NCBI GenBank assembly: GCA_034769895.1
Contig: CM068370.1
Location: 39,239,344-39,303,343 of the forward strand
Direction of reading: 5' to 3'
DNA length: 64,000 nucleotides
Source: Magicicada septendecula
Taxonomy: Eukaryota; Arthropoda; Insecta; Hemiptera; Cicadidae
In this document: positions 45,310-57,905 of the stretch, piece by piece
How positions within the stretch are numbered: position 1 is the first letter of the stretch
Layout: every line of letters starts with the position of its first letter
Position numbers and translations under genes: made by a program
The notes under the pieces: model-generated
The model's database searches: none
The model's input: only the letters and a program-made list of their open reading frames with translations
What the model was told of the DNA's origin: nothing

Positions 45310-48300
45310 TTATGTTTATAATAAGATTTCTAATGTTGTTGTATGTTTGCAGAAGGGATCCTCCCCCATTTTCGGGCGATCACGATCTTACCAGTCCTGG
45401 CCGTGGAATTCGGAACTCGGAGGCGGGCCATGGTTGGCGGATCTTCCTTCGGGCGGTGAAAACAACGATGGTCCGGCTCCACCAAAATTGGTATAAAGTA
45501 GAAAACTTAACTACATATTTGAACGGGGAGGGGGACCCCAACAGGTACGTGACACAAATTAAATTTTTTTTAATACACTCCAGGTGCAGCGGTCTCGGTG
45601 TACCTGTCACGTGCCTGCACTGCCTTAGAGTGTTGTATATAATGGAGGCTGCACCTAAATACAGGGCAGTGCATACAAACTTAAATATTTTAGAACCAAT
45701 GGTAAAATTAAAATTAGCCATTGGTTATAGTTCTGTGTAGTCCGAAAGGACGAATTTTGGGGCAGGGGGGGTTGGAGCAAGGTAGAAAGCGGGTTAGAAG
45801 AAATGATTAAACTATAAAGTTTTACCTTAATCCGTCAATGTGATCGCTTAACTTTTCTTCTTTTCTTCTAACGCGTTTCGGATTGTTAATCCATCATCAG
45901 AGGTTAAAATAATTCGTCGGTTAAGACTTCGTTAAACATTAAAAGTTGCGTAAAAGACATTTAAAAATTACACTAAAAGAACATTTAAAAATATAGTCCA
46001 CAATCACAGCGACGTAGCGGATGCGAGTGCGCACTCAATACCGGTCAGCGACGTACTGCACAGTTTATTGGAGTTTTCATGTTATCTATTGATGTGTTGG
46101 GGTATGTATTCTATGGCTATGTTATCTATAATCTTATCGTATAGTGTATGCGATTTAAATGCCAATTGTTCGTTTAATATATTATTGGGATTATTTCTGA
46201 AGGCTCGGTAAATTTCGAACTCTTCTACCGCATCCATATATCGTCCTTTTCTGCAAATGTGTAAGGGTTTGCAATTTGTCTCAAAAGGACGATATATGGA
46301 TGCGGTAGAAGAGTTCGAAATTTACCGAGCCTTCAGAAATAATCCCAATAATATATTAAACGAACAATTGGCATTTAAATCGCATACACTATACGATAAG
46401 ATTATAGATAACATAGCCATAGAATACATACCCCAACACATCAATAGATAACATGAAAACTCCAATAAACTGTGCAGTACGTCGCTGACCGGTATTGAGT
46501 GCGCACTCGCATCCGCTACGTCGCTGTGATTGTGGACTATATTTTTAAATGTTCTTTTAGTGTAATTTTTAAATGTCTTTTACGCAACTTTTAATGTTTA
46601 ACGAAGTCTTAACCGACGAATTATTTTAACCTCTGATGATGGATTAACAATCCGAAACGCGTTAGAAGAAAAGAAGAAAAGTTAAGCGATCACATTGACG
46701 GATTAAGGTAAAACTTTATAGTTTAATTATAATAATTGTGACGCGGATACCAATACAATGACTTTAAAATAGAAGAAATGGTAGGAGAGGGGGAGTAGTG
46801 TGTTTCAGAGGGGGGACGTGAGTTCACGTAGTATATCTACCTCGTTGCAATTCGCTTTGTGGCAAAACCCGGCCTTTCAGGCGACTGCGACCTTCCTAGA
46901 CGTGTTGAAAGTTACGATAGAGTCAGCCTTCAATGTAAATAGAATTTTGAAAAAAAAAAAATATATATACCAAAACAATTTTGGATGTTTATAATTTTAA
47001 ATTTAAATAAATTTTAGAAATAAGTGACCAAATATAATTGTCAAATTTTAGTATCAGTGAGTATAGGAACGTTTAGAAAAGATGTGTAGTAAAATAAAAA
47101 CTTGTTATCAATACAAGATGTGGGGACAATTTTGGTGGGTAGATTGGTGCCCAAAGAAGTGATATAACAGTGTAGTGTGGAACTGCAATGGTGGGAGGTT
47201 GTAAATTCTGTATTTAATATTTTATGTTAATGATGGTTAAGCTTACATATAAAGGGGGTTAAAACACCATCCAAACTAATAATGTCATTTAAGTATAAAT
47301 TATTAAGTTTAGTGTTACAAAAGATATTTTACTTGTGATTCCCCAACTTTTCGGGCGGTCACGGCCTCACCAAACCCTGACCGTGGAATTGGTTTAGCTT
47401 TAACAGCTATGGTTGGGGCACATTACGATTACGCGCTGACCATACTGGCCATAGCTGTTATCGTTGTCAAGGTGTATTTTGAAATTGATGGGGGGGTGAA
47501 ATTAAGGGGAATCACCAAACTAGGGAACAGCGGCTACCACTCTGTCCGCATGGGGGCAGCAAAGCCAGGTGGTAGACCCGCATTAAGGGCACATAATTAT
47601 AGACCAGAACATGTTGATGTTCATAATCTTTAAAATGTAACGCAGAAGCAAGGACACGGAGATGTCACATTCCTCCAAAACTTCAGTCCTTGTGGACGCC
47701 ACAGTCCAGGGGGGTCATAGTGTGTGTGGGAGGGAGGTTATCCACGGGGGTAATGAATTAGAAATTTGTTGTATTTTAATGATGATGACTCGTTACTAAA
47801 TAATTTTGTTTTGATTTGAAAAATAGATGCACTACATACTTCCTATATTGTGTTTATTATGTCTTATTGTGTTAATTGCATGTAATATGTTAGGAATAAG
47901 GATTATAAAATATAATAATATGTTTTCAATGTGTTTATAGATTTTAAAATAAAATGAAATGAAGTTGTGATAGTTAAAATTTTCAATGGGTTGCAAAAGA
48001 TAGAAGTTGGGTGATAGTAATTGTTTGAGTAAAACGTTTGAGTTAGTCGAAATTGAAAAATATTGGGTGTTAGAGAGAATAACGAGGGATGAAATACATG
48101 TAATAGAGAATTTGAATATAAGTGGAGACACAGTAGTAATGGAGAATATATGTAGAGTTTTGTTTGATATATTAATGTTTATAATTGATGTTGTTATTTT
48201 GTTGTAGTTGTAGTAAGGTAATGAGATTGAGATTTTGGGGATGGCAATTTTGTAGAAGGGGGTAGTGTAATGTGGGAGTCCGCAACATAATGATAAGTTG

Positions 48301-49317
48301 GGATGGGATTAGGTACCGATTTAGTGGGGAAGGGGTTGCCTTAGGTAGAATCCAGGAACCAAATAAGGGAATTGAGTTTTTGGGGGGGGGAAACACGTAT
48401 CCTATGTACAAAGGGTTTGAGAGTATTTTTTTTTTATATATTGAGAGAAGGTGGCGAATTGAGTTAAAGTAGTAAGTAGTTAGAGGTAGAGAAGGGTTAG
48501 TAGATTTTTTGATAGAGGGGTGTCTACTAGTTAAAGATTTTGTAAGGGAGCGTTAGAGTAATAAAAGGGGTAAGATTATGAGTAAATGCCAAGTTGATAA
48601 AGTGAATTATAATGAATAACGTAGAATCACCCAAATTAATGAAAGGGAACAATAAATGAAATGATCGGTAAAACAGAGATTGAAAAAACAAAAAAACAAA
48701 AATTTGAGAAACGAATTAATAAAAGTAAAGTGAGTTTAAAAGGTAATTTTATGATTTTATATGCAAATTTAATGATGTTAAGTGTGTAACATTTTAAATA
48801 TACATTGTTTATTTTAAGATAATAATAATGATGTGAATTATGAATGTACTATGTTTTCTTATGTTGTATTGTGTTTGTTAGTGTAAGAGAATTTTATGAA
48901 TTTAAATATTTTAAATTATATTTTATTTTTTAAATGCAAATTGGGGATGACAGAGATGTATAATATGGTAATGGGAAATGTTTATTTATATTCTGATGGG
49001 AATCAGGGCAATAATTTTGAATTTTGGGATAAAAGTTAACCAGAGAAAGTAGCTAGAATGAGATTATGGAATTTTAAAATGGGTATCATGTTGTTGTTAG
49101 GTATTTTGATATATGTTAGAAGTAAGTAAAAACAAAACCAGTGCTTCTTAGCGCAAACCAGCACCGCTAGGGGGAAACAGATCAGTTGGGGATATGGTGT
49201 TGTGTAAGGCCACTATTTGATATTTGATTTGTTGTTTCAGTGTTTGGTGATGCTGTGGCGACGGACCTGAGCTGGCCAGCGCGTCAGAGCAGAGGCGTTA
49301 AGTATCTGTCTGACTCT
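45310..49317 (+). other. Long noncoding 3' region of element A
   Basis: About 4 kb between integrase and the 3' module, where env-bearing relatives carry env. No envelope-like frame, signal peptide or transmembrane segment is supported. A block starting cggtcacgg/cgatcacgat with ccgtggaatt occurs twice (about 45370-45415 and 47348-47395). Several blocks match element B's interior. The Penelope pair is a later insertion. Confidence 0.7.
45806..46727. mobile_element. Head-to-head Penelope pair forming a 445-bp perfect-looking hairpin
   Basis: Arms 45806-46250 and 46283-46727 are inverted copies without a mismatch that I could see, separated by 32 bp. Each arm encodes the Penelope GIY-YIG tail: on the plus strand SKGRYMDAVEEFEIYRAF and NNILNEQLAFKSHTLY (46257-46451). 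The ends carry attaaactataaagttttacc. Both copies are severely 5'-truncated. Inserted into the noncoding 3' region of element A; no clear target duplication. Confidence 0.85.
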
Positions 49318-49520
49318 ACGGTGTTGGGATCTCAAGAGAGAAGTCCAGTATTGTCATTCAGGTGCGGTCACAGTCACCGGACCAAGGGTGAGTTGATTAT
49401 ATTTTTTGTAAACCATACAGGGGGTTGTGGCGACATATCCTGGCTGATCCCTTTAGCAAGTATGAATGTGTCAATGAGATTTTTTATGCTTCGGCATAAA
49501 ATATCTCATTGAGGGGGTAT
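49318..49520 (+). promoter_or_regulatory. Element A 3' terminal module with polypurine tract
   Basis: Order: TGTTGGGATCTC and GAGAAGTCCAG hairpin (49323-49348), G tract ACAGGGGGTTGTGGCGACA (49417-49435), hairpin 49471-49512 with outer stem TCAATGAGAT/ATCTCATTGA and TTCG near its loop, then the polypurine tract GAGGGGGTAT (49511-49520) directly before the LTR. The corresponding 200 bp of elements B and C have the same order. The tract would prime plus-strand DNA synthesis; the hairpins may serve packaging, export or primer definition. Confidence 0.7.
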
Positions 49521-50646
49521 TGTAACGGGCCTATTTTTGGGGTAATAAAGCAATTTGTATTTTTTTTTTATAAAACAAATAACATTTTTTCAATGATAGG
49601 GACAAACATAAACAAAGGTAAATTTATTGTTAGCGACAGTGGTAGCGAAAGTGGTACGACTGATATTCATGAATATCAAAAGACGCAGAAATTAATAAGC
49701 TGGAATTGTGCCAAGGTCAGCCAATGACACACAAAACAGCATAAAAAAGTTATGTAACGGCGTCGGATGATCTTACGTCAGAGACGATCCCTGTTGTGGA
49801 ATGCAGTTATATAACAAAAACAATCTGCTGGCGTAGTGATACAAACATAAATACAATAAGAATTGGTCTTACAACCATGGCGACAACACAAAATAGTGCC
49901 GGTGGCTTATTCCCAGTCTAAATTCAACACTCGCGCGGGTGACACCTACGAAGTTCCGGAACGAAAGTCGCGGGCGCCCGCAACCTATAAAATGTGAACA
50001 ATGTACAATTAAACACTTCACGGTTAATACCGGTAGTACAGTTAAATCAAAATGTGAAATCAGTAAAATAAACTCAATAGAATCAGTGAAAACCGCTAGT
50101 TATGTTGTGCGAGTAACATCTAACATGTAACGAGTAAATCTTCAGGACTCAATAAACAGATAAGTAACCAGGATAAAACACCACTTTAAATGAAAATTCA
50201 AAATTCAATATTTTAATAGCTGGAAATAAAATGAGATCTCTAAAGTAACTTTGTGTGTGTGTTGCGTGTGTATGTGAGAATATATTTAAATAAAGAAGGC
50301 TGGTTTGTGTTTTATTAAAATGTATTTTAATAACTTGTCATTGTAAGTAAATTATAGAAACAAGTATTATTCACTAATAAATTTTGTCTGTACGATTTTC
50401 TTGAAATATGAAAAAATAATAAAGTATTAATAACATTTAATTATTAATGAACATAAATGATTGTTGTTATTTCAGCAACCACATTCTGTTCTCCTGGTTT
50501 GCTGATTCGAACCTTGGTAAATATATTTCTGGTAGTTGGCAATACAATATGGCGCCCGAAGAAATTATTTGGAGAGTGAACGATTAAATATAATAAAAGT
50601 AAAATCCCTTAGGTTTAAGTAATATCAATAAATATCAAACTGTACA
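49521..50646 (+). repeat. 3' LTR of element A
   Basis: Partner of 30004-31129, same length, ends TGTACA, followed by the CCTG duplication and COX1. Confidence 0.92.
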
Positions 50647-52057
<1,411 letters not shown>

Positions 52058-52062
<5 letters not shown>

Positions 52063-52119
52063 TATGGCAGATGAAGTGCGATGAATTTAAGATTCATATA
52101 TAAAATAATTTTTGTTAGA
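52058..52119 (+). tRNA. trnL2: tRNA-Leu (UUR) (NUMT copy)
   Basis: Acceptor TCTAATA with TGTTAGA; anticodon TAA. Overlaps the COX1 stop, as in insect mtDNA. Confidence 0.85.
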
Positions 52120-52120
52120 A

Positions 52121-52799
52121 ATTTCTAATTGATCTTATATTAATATGCAAGATGCTATATCACCATTAATGGAACAATTAATATTTTTTCATGATCATAC
52201 CTTAACTATTTTAATTATTATTACTTCAATTGTTATTTATATAATAACAATTATTATATTTAATAATATTGTTAATCGACTTTTATTAGAGGGACAATTA
52301 ATTGAATTTTTTTGAACACTTCTTCCAGCTTTAACTTTGATTTTTATTGCATTCCCATCCTTACGATTATTATACTTATTGGATGAAATTAATAAACCTT
52401 TAATAACTTTAAAAATTATTGGTCATCAATGATATTGATCATACGAATATTCAGATTTTTTAAATATTGAGTTTGATTCTTATATAAAATCTCAGAATGA
52501 AATATCAATTAGAGAGTTCCGCTTACTAGAAGTAGATAATCGAACGATTTTACCTTTTAGTACTCAAATTCGATTATTGATTTCATCATTTGATGTTATT
52601 CATTCATGAGCTATGCCATCTACGAGAATTAAAGTAGATGCCGTGCCTGGTCGATTAAATCAAGCAAGAATATTTATTAATCGACCTGGTATGTCATTTG
52701 GTCAATGTTCTGAAATTTGTGGAGCAAATCATAGATTTATGCCTATTGTTATTGAAAGAGTTGGTATAAATTGTTTTATTAATTGATTAATGAGCTATT
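52121..52799 (+). pseudogene. COX2: COX2 (NUMT, intact frame)
   Basis: Cytochrome oxidase subunit II, 226 codons from ATT, ending in an incomplete T stop before tRNA-Lys, as is common in insect mtDNA. The copper A site is visible: HSWAMPS, then [15 protein letters not shown] with the two Cys, Glu, His and Met ligands. Two N-terminal membrane segments precede it. No break was seen. Intact but without mitochondrial expression if nuclear. Confidence 0.92.
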
Positions 52800-52868
52800 C
52801 ATTAAGTGACTGAAAGTAAGTGATGGTCTCTTAAACCAATTTATAGTAACTAACGATTACTTTTAATG
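52800..52868 (+). tRNA. trnK: tRNA-Lys (NUMT copy)
   Basis: Acceptor CATTAAG pairs with the 3' end CTTTTAATG; anticodon CTT, the insect mitochondrial form. Confidence 0.85.
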
Positions 52869-52870
52869 AC

Positions 52871-52934
52871 GAAAAGTTAGTTTATTATAAAACATCAATC
52901 TGTCAGATTCAAAAAACTAAGAATAGTATTTTTC
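52871..52934 (+). tRNA. trnD: tRNA-Asp (NUMT copy)
   Basis: Acceptor GAAAAGT with ATTTTTC; anticodon GTC in ATCTGTCAGAT. Confidence 0.85.
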
Positions 52935-52935
52935 T

Positions 52936-53091
52936 ATTCCACAAATATCTCCAATAAATTGATGTTTTCTGTTTTTCTTTTTTTTGTTAATTGTTATTTT
53001 AATTATAACTTTTATTTATTTTTCTTTTATGAAAATTCCAAGGATAAATTTAATTAATAATTTTAATAATTTATATAACAGGTTATGATAA
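52936..53091 (+). pseudogene. ATP8: ATP8 (NUMT, intact frame)
   Basis: Starts IPQMSPMNW, the conserved beginning of ATP synthase subunit 8, then one membrane segment and a polar tail; 51 codons. It overlaps ATP6 by 7 bases (ATGATAA), the usual insect arrangement. Confidence 0.88.
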
Positions 53092-53750
53092 CAAATTTAT
53101 TTTCAAGTTTTGACCCATCAACAGGATTATTTTCATTAAATTGATTAAGCTCATTAATTTTATTATTATTCATACCTATAGGGTTTTGATATATCCCTAG
53201 TCGTTATATAATTTCTATTAATAAAATTTTAAATACAATAAGTTTTGAATTAAATTTACTAATAAGTTCAGGATCTTTTGGTAGATCATTATTATTTTGT
53301 TCTTTATTTATTTTCATTCTATTCAATAATTTTCTTGGATTGTTTTCATATATTTTCACTAGATCAAGACATTTAGTATTTTCTCTTAGTTTAGCTCTTC
53401 CTCTTTGGTTGACTTTTGTTTTATTTGGATTTTTGAACAATACAAATCATATGTTTTGTCATTTAGTTCCAATAGGAACTCCAATAATTTTAATACCTTT
53501 TATAGTATGTATTGAAACTGTCAGAAATTTAATTCGACCGGGGTCCTTGGCTGTTCGTTTAACAGCAAATATAATTGCTGGCCATTTATTAATAACATTA
53601 TTAGGAAATAGATCAACTAATTTAGAAATTTATATAAATCTAATTATTTTAATTCAAATATTATTAATATTATTTGAATCAGCAGTTTGTGTGATTCAAT
53701 CTTATGTTTTTACAGTTCTAAGAACTCTGTATTATAGAGAAGTATCTTAA
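53085..53750 (+). pseudogene. ATP6: ATP6 (NUMT, intact frame)
   Basis: ATP synthase subunit a, 221 codons from ATG to TAA. It shows MTNLFSSFDPS at the start, HLVPMGTP, and the conserved SNLIRPGSLAVRLTANMIAG segment with the essential Arg of the proton channel. COX3 begins in the last base of the stop. No frame break. Confidence 0.92.
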
Positions 53751-54529
53751 TGAATAATCATCCATATCATTTAGTTGATTGTAGACCATGACCCTTAACG
53801 GGGTCAATTGGGGCTTTAACTTTTGTTTCTGGTATAGTAATAATATTTCATATACAAAATTTTATTTTATTATTTTTTGGATTTTTAATTTTGATTTTAA
53901 CTATAATTCAATGATGACGTGATATTTCGCGCGAAGGAACGTTTATAAGACTTCACACAATAGTTGTAGTGAGAGGTTTAAAATTAGGAATGATTTTATT
54001 TATCGTGTCAGAGATTTTCTTTTTTATTTCTTTCTTTTGGGGATTTTTTAATAGAAGATTAAGACCTGTTATAGAAATTGGAATAAATTTACCTCCTACT
54101 GGAATTATGCCCTTTAATCCAATACAAATCCCTTTATTAAATACTATAATTTTATTGTGTTCTGGGGTAACAATTACGTGAGCTCATCATTCCATAATAG
54201 AAAGTAAATATGATGAATCTGTTTATGGTATTCTGTTAACTTTAATATTGGGAATATATTTTACTATACTTCAAGTATATGAGTATTTTGAATCATCGTT
54301 TTGTATTTCAGATTCTGTGTATGGATCAACATTTTTTGTATCAACAGGATTTCATGGGATCCATGTTATTATTGGAAGAACGTTCATTATAATCTGTTTA
54401 TTGCGTCAATTGAAATTTCATTTCTCTAGAACTCATCATTTTGGTTTTGAAGCAGCTGCTTGGTATTGACATTTTGTCGATATTGTTTGACTATTTTTAT
54501 ATGTATCGATTTACTGATGAGGTAGATAA
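53750..54529 (+). pseudogene. COX3: COX3 (NUMT, intact frame)
   Basis: 259 codons, starting MNNHPYHLVDCSPWPLTGS and ending SIYWWGR then TAA. It has the seven-helix pattern of cytochrome oxidase subunit III, including WWRDISREGT and [20 protein letters not shown]. No break was seen with the mitochondrial code. Confidence 0.92.
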
Positions 54530-54531
54530 AT

Positions 54532-54592
54532 ATTCTGTTAGTGTATAAGTATATTTAACTTCCAATTAAAAGGATTAATTTTTAAATAGAAT
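54532..54592 (+). tRNA. trnG: tRNA-Gly (NUMT copy)
   Basis: Acceptor ATTCTGT with ATAGAAT (one mismatch); anticodon TCC. Confidence 0.8.
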
Positions 54593-54593
54593 A

Positions 54594-54944
54594 ATTTTCA
54601 ATATTGTAGGCTACTGTATTATGATATTATTAATTTTATTTACTTTAATAACTTTTTTATATTTCGTGTCAATTAAATCAATTATTGATCGTGAAAAGTC
54701 ATCTCCATTTGAGTGTGGATTTGATCCTTTTGAGTCATCCCGAATTCCTTTTTCAAGACATTTTTTTATAATTGCGGTTATTTTCCTTGTTTTTGATGTT
54801 GAATTAGTAATTATTATGCCCATGGTTATTGTAATAACAACTATTAATATTATTGAAATTTACTTAGTGATATTATTATTTTTATTATTTTTAATATTGG
54901 GCCTATATCATGAATGAAAAAATAGTATGTTAAATTGAATTTAA
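54594..54944 (+). pseudogene. ND3: ND3 (NUMT, intact frame)
   Basis: Complex I subunit 3. Open from ATT after tRNA-Gly to TAA. It shows the signature EKSSPFECGFDPF, with the loop Cys, and VFDVELVIIMP. A TGA at 54915 reads as Trp in the ending YHEW. Confidence 0.9.
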
Positions 54945-54945
54945 T

Positions 54946-55007
54946 AGGGATGTATTTAACCATAATTATTGAATTGCAATCAATAGGTGCTCATATTAGC
55001 CATTCTT
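54946..55007 (+). tRNA. trnA: tRNA-Ala (NUMT copy)
   Basis: Acceptor AGGGATG with CATTCTT; anticodon TGC. Confidence 0.8.
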
Positions 55008-55009
55008 AA

Positions 55010-55072
55010 AAACAATGAAGTAATAAATACATTTAGTTTCGACCTAAAAAAAGAATCTTTATTCCTTTGTTT
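55010..55072 (+). tRNA. trnR: tRNA-Arg (NUMT copy)
   Basis: Acceptor near AAACAAT with TTTGTTT; anticodon TCG. Confidence 0.75.
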
Positions 55073-55073
55073 A

Positions 55074-55140
55074 TTAATTGAAGCCAAAAATAAGGCACTT
55101 TATTGTTAATAAAGTTATTGAATATATAATTTCCAATTAA
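55074..55140 (+). tRNA. trnN: tRNA-Asn (NUMT copy)
   Basis: Acceptor TTAATTG with CAATTAA, perfect; anticodon GTT. Confidence 0.85.
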
Positions 55141-55205
55141 AAGGAACTAGGTATAAAAGCAGCTGCTAACTAGCTTTTAAAGCAGTTAAACTCCGTTTTT
55201 TCCTT
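55141..55205 (+). tRNA. trnS1: tRNA-Ser (AGN) (NUMT copy)
   Basis: Ends AAGGAA and TTCCTT pair; anticodon GCT. The D-arm is reduced, as in other insects. Confidence 0.75.
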
Positions 55206-55265
55206 ATTTATAAAGTTTATAAAACATTTCATTTTCATTGAAAAGAGAGGGAAAACCTTATAAAT
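55206..55265 (+). tRNA. trnE: tRNA-Glu (NUMT copy)
   Basis: Acceptor ATTTATA with TATAAAT; anticodon TTC. Confidence 0.85.
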
Positions 55266-55328
55266 ATTTAAAAATATTTATTACCTTAATATCTTCAATA
55301 TTATGCTCTAATGCTTAAGCTATTTAAA
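55265..55328 (-). tRNA. trnF: tRNA-Phe (NUMT copy)
   Basis: Minus strand; acceptor ATTTAAA with TTTAAAT; anticodon GAA; D-arm AGCTTAAGC. Confidence 0.85.
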
Positions 55329-57017
55329 TATATAATAATTAAAAATCAAGCAATAAATGTTATTATTTGAATTTTGAAATTATTTTTTCTTATATTAATA
55401 TTAAATATTATGATTAATTTTATTAATTCAATCATACCTTGAGGTCCAATTTTTTCTCCCCATCCTAAATCAATTGATTTTTTAAATATAAATGAATTTT
55501 TTAAAATAAGAAATTGAGTATGAAAGGTTGATAGTTGTTTTAAAAATCATATGGAACTTATAAACTCTCTTATAAATTTCTTTACTATAGATGAAAACAT
55601 AGATATTTCATATCCAATTAATAATCCTAGAAAAGATAGAGCCATTGCTATTATCTTGCCTTCAATGGGAAGGATAATTCTTGTAGGATTATTAAACATG
55701 ATTCATCTAAATATAGACCCTGATAAAATTGAATAAATAGATAAAATCATAATTCTCTTTAATATATTATTAAATGATTCGTTTTGTGAACTAAAATTAT
55801 AATAACTAAAATTTATACTTATTGAAAAATATGTTAATCAGGCAGAATAAAAAGATGTTATTCCAATTCCAACATACATTAATAATAAAATTAAAAAGTT
55901 AATATTTCTGGAGCATATTATTTCTATAATCAAATCTTTTGAATAAAACCCTCTCATAAAGGGTATTCCACATAATGATAAATTAGCAATATTTATGAAT
56001 GTTCTAGTTATTGGTATATTATAACTTATACAGCCTATTATACGAATATCTTGATTATTTATTAATCTATGAATCAATACCCCAGCACATAAAAAAAGTG
56101 ATGCCTTAAATAGAGCATGAATAATAAGATGGAAAAAAGATAATATTGGATAGCCAAATATTAAAATTGATATTATAATTCCTAATTGTCTTAAAGTTGA
56201 TAATGCAATAATTTTTTTTAAGTCAAATTCAAAATTTGCAGCTAGCCCTGATATAATTATTGTTAGTACTGATAGCATTAAAAATATTTGAATTAAATTA
56301 AATGATATGATTAAATTTCTGAATCGAATAATTAGATATACTCCTGCAGTAACTAATGTTGGTGAGTGAACGAGGGCCGATACTGGGGTTGGAGCAGCCA
56401 TAGCTGCTGGAAGTCATGAAGAAAATGGAATTTGAGCTCTTTTTGTAAATCCTGCAATAATAATTAGTATAATTATTGGACTCATTATTATTTTATTAAT
56501 AAAAGATATAAAATTTCAAGATCCAAAATTTATCATTCATGCAATTAATAAAAGGATTATAACGTCTCCAATACGATTTATTAATGCCGTTAATATTCCA
56601 GCATTTCTAGAATTTAAATTTTGATAATAAACAACTAAACAATATGACACTAACCCTAACCCATCTCATCCAATGAGAATACTTACTATATTAGGTCTAA
56701 TAATTAATAATATTATTGACATCACAAATATTATAATAATATAAATAAATCGATTAATATATTTATCACTTATTATATATACACCTCTATATAATATAAC
56801 TATTGATGAAATAAATATAACAGTTGAGAGAAATAAAGTTGATATAAAATCAAAAATTAATGTTATATAAATATTACATGAATTGACTGTAATAATTATT
56901 CATTCTATTATAATTGCATAATCAAAAATAATTATATTTATTGATAAAATTAATATTATTAATCTTATAATTAATAAAATTAAGAAAATATATGTATTAA
57001 GTTTATTTTTAGTAATG
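55329..57017 (-). pseudogene. ND5: ND5 (NUMT, intact frame)
   Basis: Complex I subunit 5, about 563 codons between tRNA-His and tRNA-Phe, with an incomplete stop. Conserved blocks read on the minus strand: LIGWDGLGLVSYCLVVYYQN, TKSAQIPFSSWLPAAMAAPT, PVSALVHSPTLVTAGVYL, FHLIIHALFKASLFLCAG and GIPFMRGFYSKDLI. TGA codons read as Trp throughout. I saw no frameshift. This antiporter-like subunit pumps protons in the mitochondrial inner membrane. Confidence 0.9.
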
Positions 57018-57079
57018 ATCCAATATAAGTTTATATTTTTAAATCCACAATTTAATGTTTTATTTTAAACTAATTGAAT
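57018..57079 (-). tRNA. trnH: tRNA-His (NUMT copy)
   Basis: Minus strand; acceptor ATTCAAT with ATTGGAT; anticodon GTG. Confidence 0.85.
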
Positions 57080-57905
57080 TATATTAACAATGTTAATTTC
57101 AAAATAATTAAATTTAAGGGAACCCAATGCATTATAATTAAAAAAAATTCACGTACGTTTCCAGAATTGAAGGAGTAACAGCCCGAGAAAATTATTCCAT
57201 GTTGAGTATGAGAATTTAAATATAAACTATAACAAGCTGATAAAAATGAAGAAAAAGACAAGAAAACTATACATAATGAATTTCAAGACATTAATCTATT
57301 TAAAATTATAATTTCTCCTGCTAGACTAATTGTTGGAGGACATGAAATATTTCTAGAAGATATTAAAAATCATATGAGAGTTATTGAAGGTATAAATCTT
57401 AATATTCCTTTATTGATTAGGATTCTACGTCTCCCCGAACGTTCATAAGAAATATTTGCTAAACAAAACAAAGCAGATGAACATAAACCATGTCCAATTA
57501 TTATAAAATATGCTCCGGCTATACCTCATATATTTATTGTCATAATTCCTCCAATAACTAATCTTATGTGAGCTACAGAAGAATATGCAATTATAGATTT
57601 TATGTCAATTTGCATTATACAGGATAATCTAATTATAATTCCCCCTATTAATGAAATAGAAATCCAAATAAATCTATAATTAGTAAATATTATTGGCATA
57701 ACATATATAACACGAATTAAACCATAAGTTCCCAATTTTAAAAGAATTCCAGCCAAAATTATAGAACCAGAAACAGGTGTTTCAACATGAGCTTTTGGTA
57801 ATCAAAAATGAAACATAAATAATGGAACCTTAATTATAAATGCTAATGTTATCCCTAAATAAATAAACTTATTATTTGATCTCATTAACATTATAATGTT
57901 AGTCA
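57079..57905 (-). pseudogene. ND4: ND4, truncated at the NUMT edge
   Basis: Only the C-terminal part of complex I subunit 4 is present, about 275 of the usual 445 or so residues. Minus-strand blocks: FMFHFWLPKAHVETPVSGSM, LAGILLKLGTYGLIRV, and the end NSHTQHGIIFSGCYSFNSGN with REF. The stop overlaps tRNA-His. Upstream codons cease near 57900, where the sequence turns into TA repeats and unrelated DNA; this is the right NUMT breakpoint. Confidence 0.88.

Larger units (their letters stand above)
30004..50646 (+). mobile_element. Element A: Ty3/Gypsy-type LTR retrotransposon inserted in COX1 of the NUMT
   Basis: Two 1126-bp LTRs (30004-31129 and 49521-50646), each starting TGTAACGGGC and ending TGTACA, are flanked by the 4-bp duplication CCTG. 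Order inside is primer site, gag, protease, reverse transcriptase, RNase H, integrase, about 4.2 kb of noncoding DNA, then polypurine tract. Protease before reverse transcriptase, with integrase last and a YVDD box, defines the Ty3/Gypsy order. Three later insertions sit inside: element B, a solo LTR and a Penelope pair. Without them it would be about 11 kb. pol has at least three frameshifts, so it is no longer autonomous. Confidence 0.92.

Noticed and set aside
45310..49317. An env gene in element A
   Set aside because: No open frame of suitable length, signal peptide, fusion-type or transmembrane segment is present. Open stretches are short and unlike each other.
54969..57261. Short open frames read with the standard code in the mitochondrial block
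   Set aside because: They are pieces of COX3, ND3, ND5 and ND4 broken by TGA-Trp codons, so they were merged into those genes.
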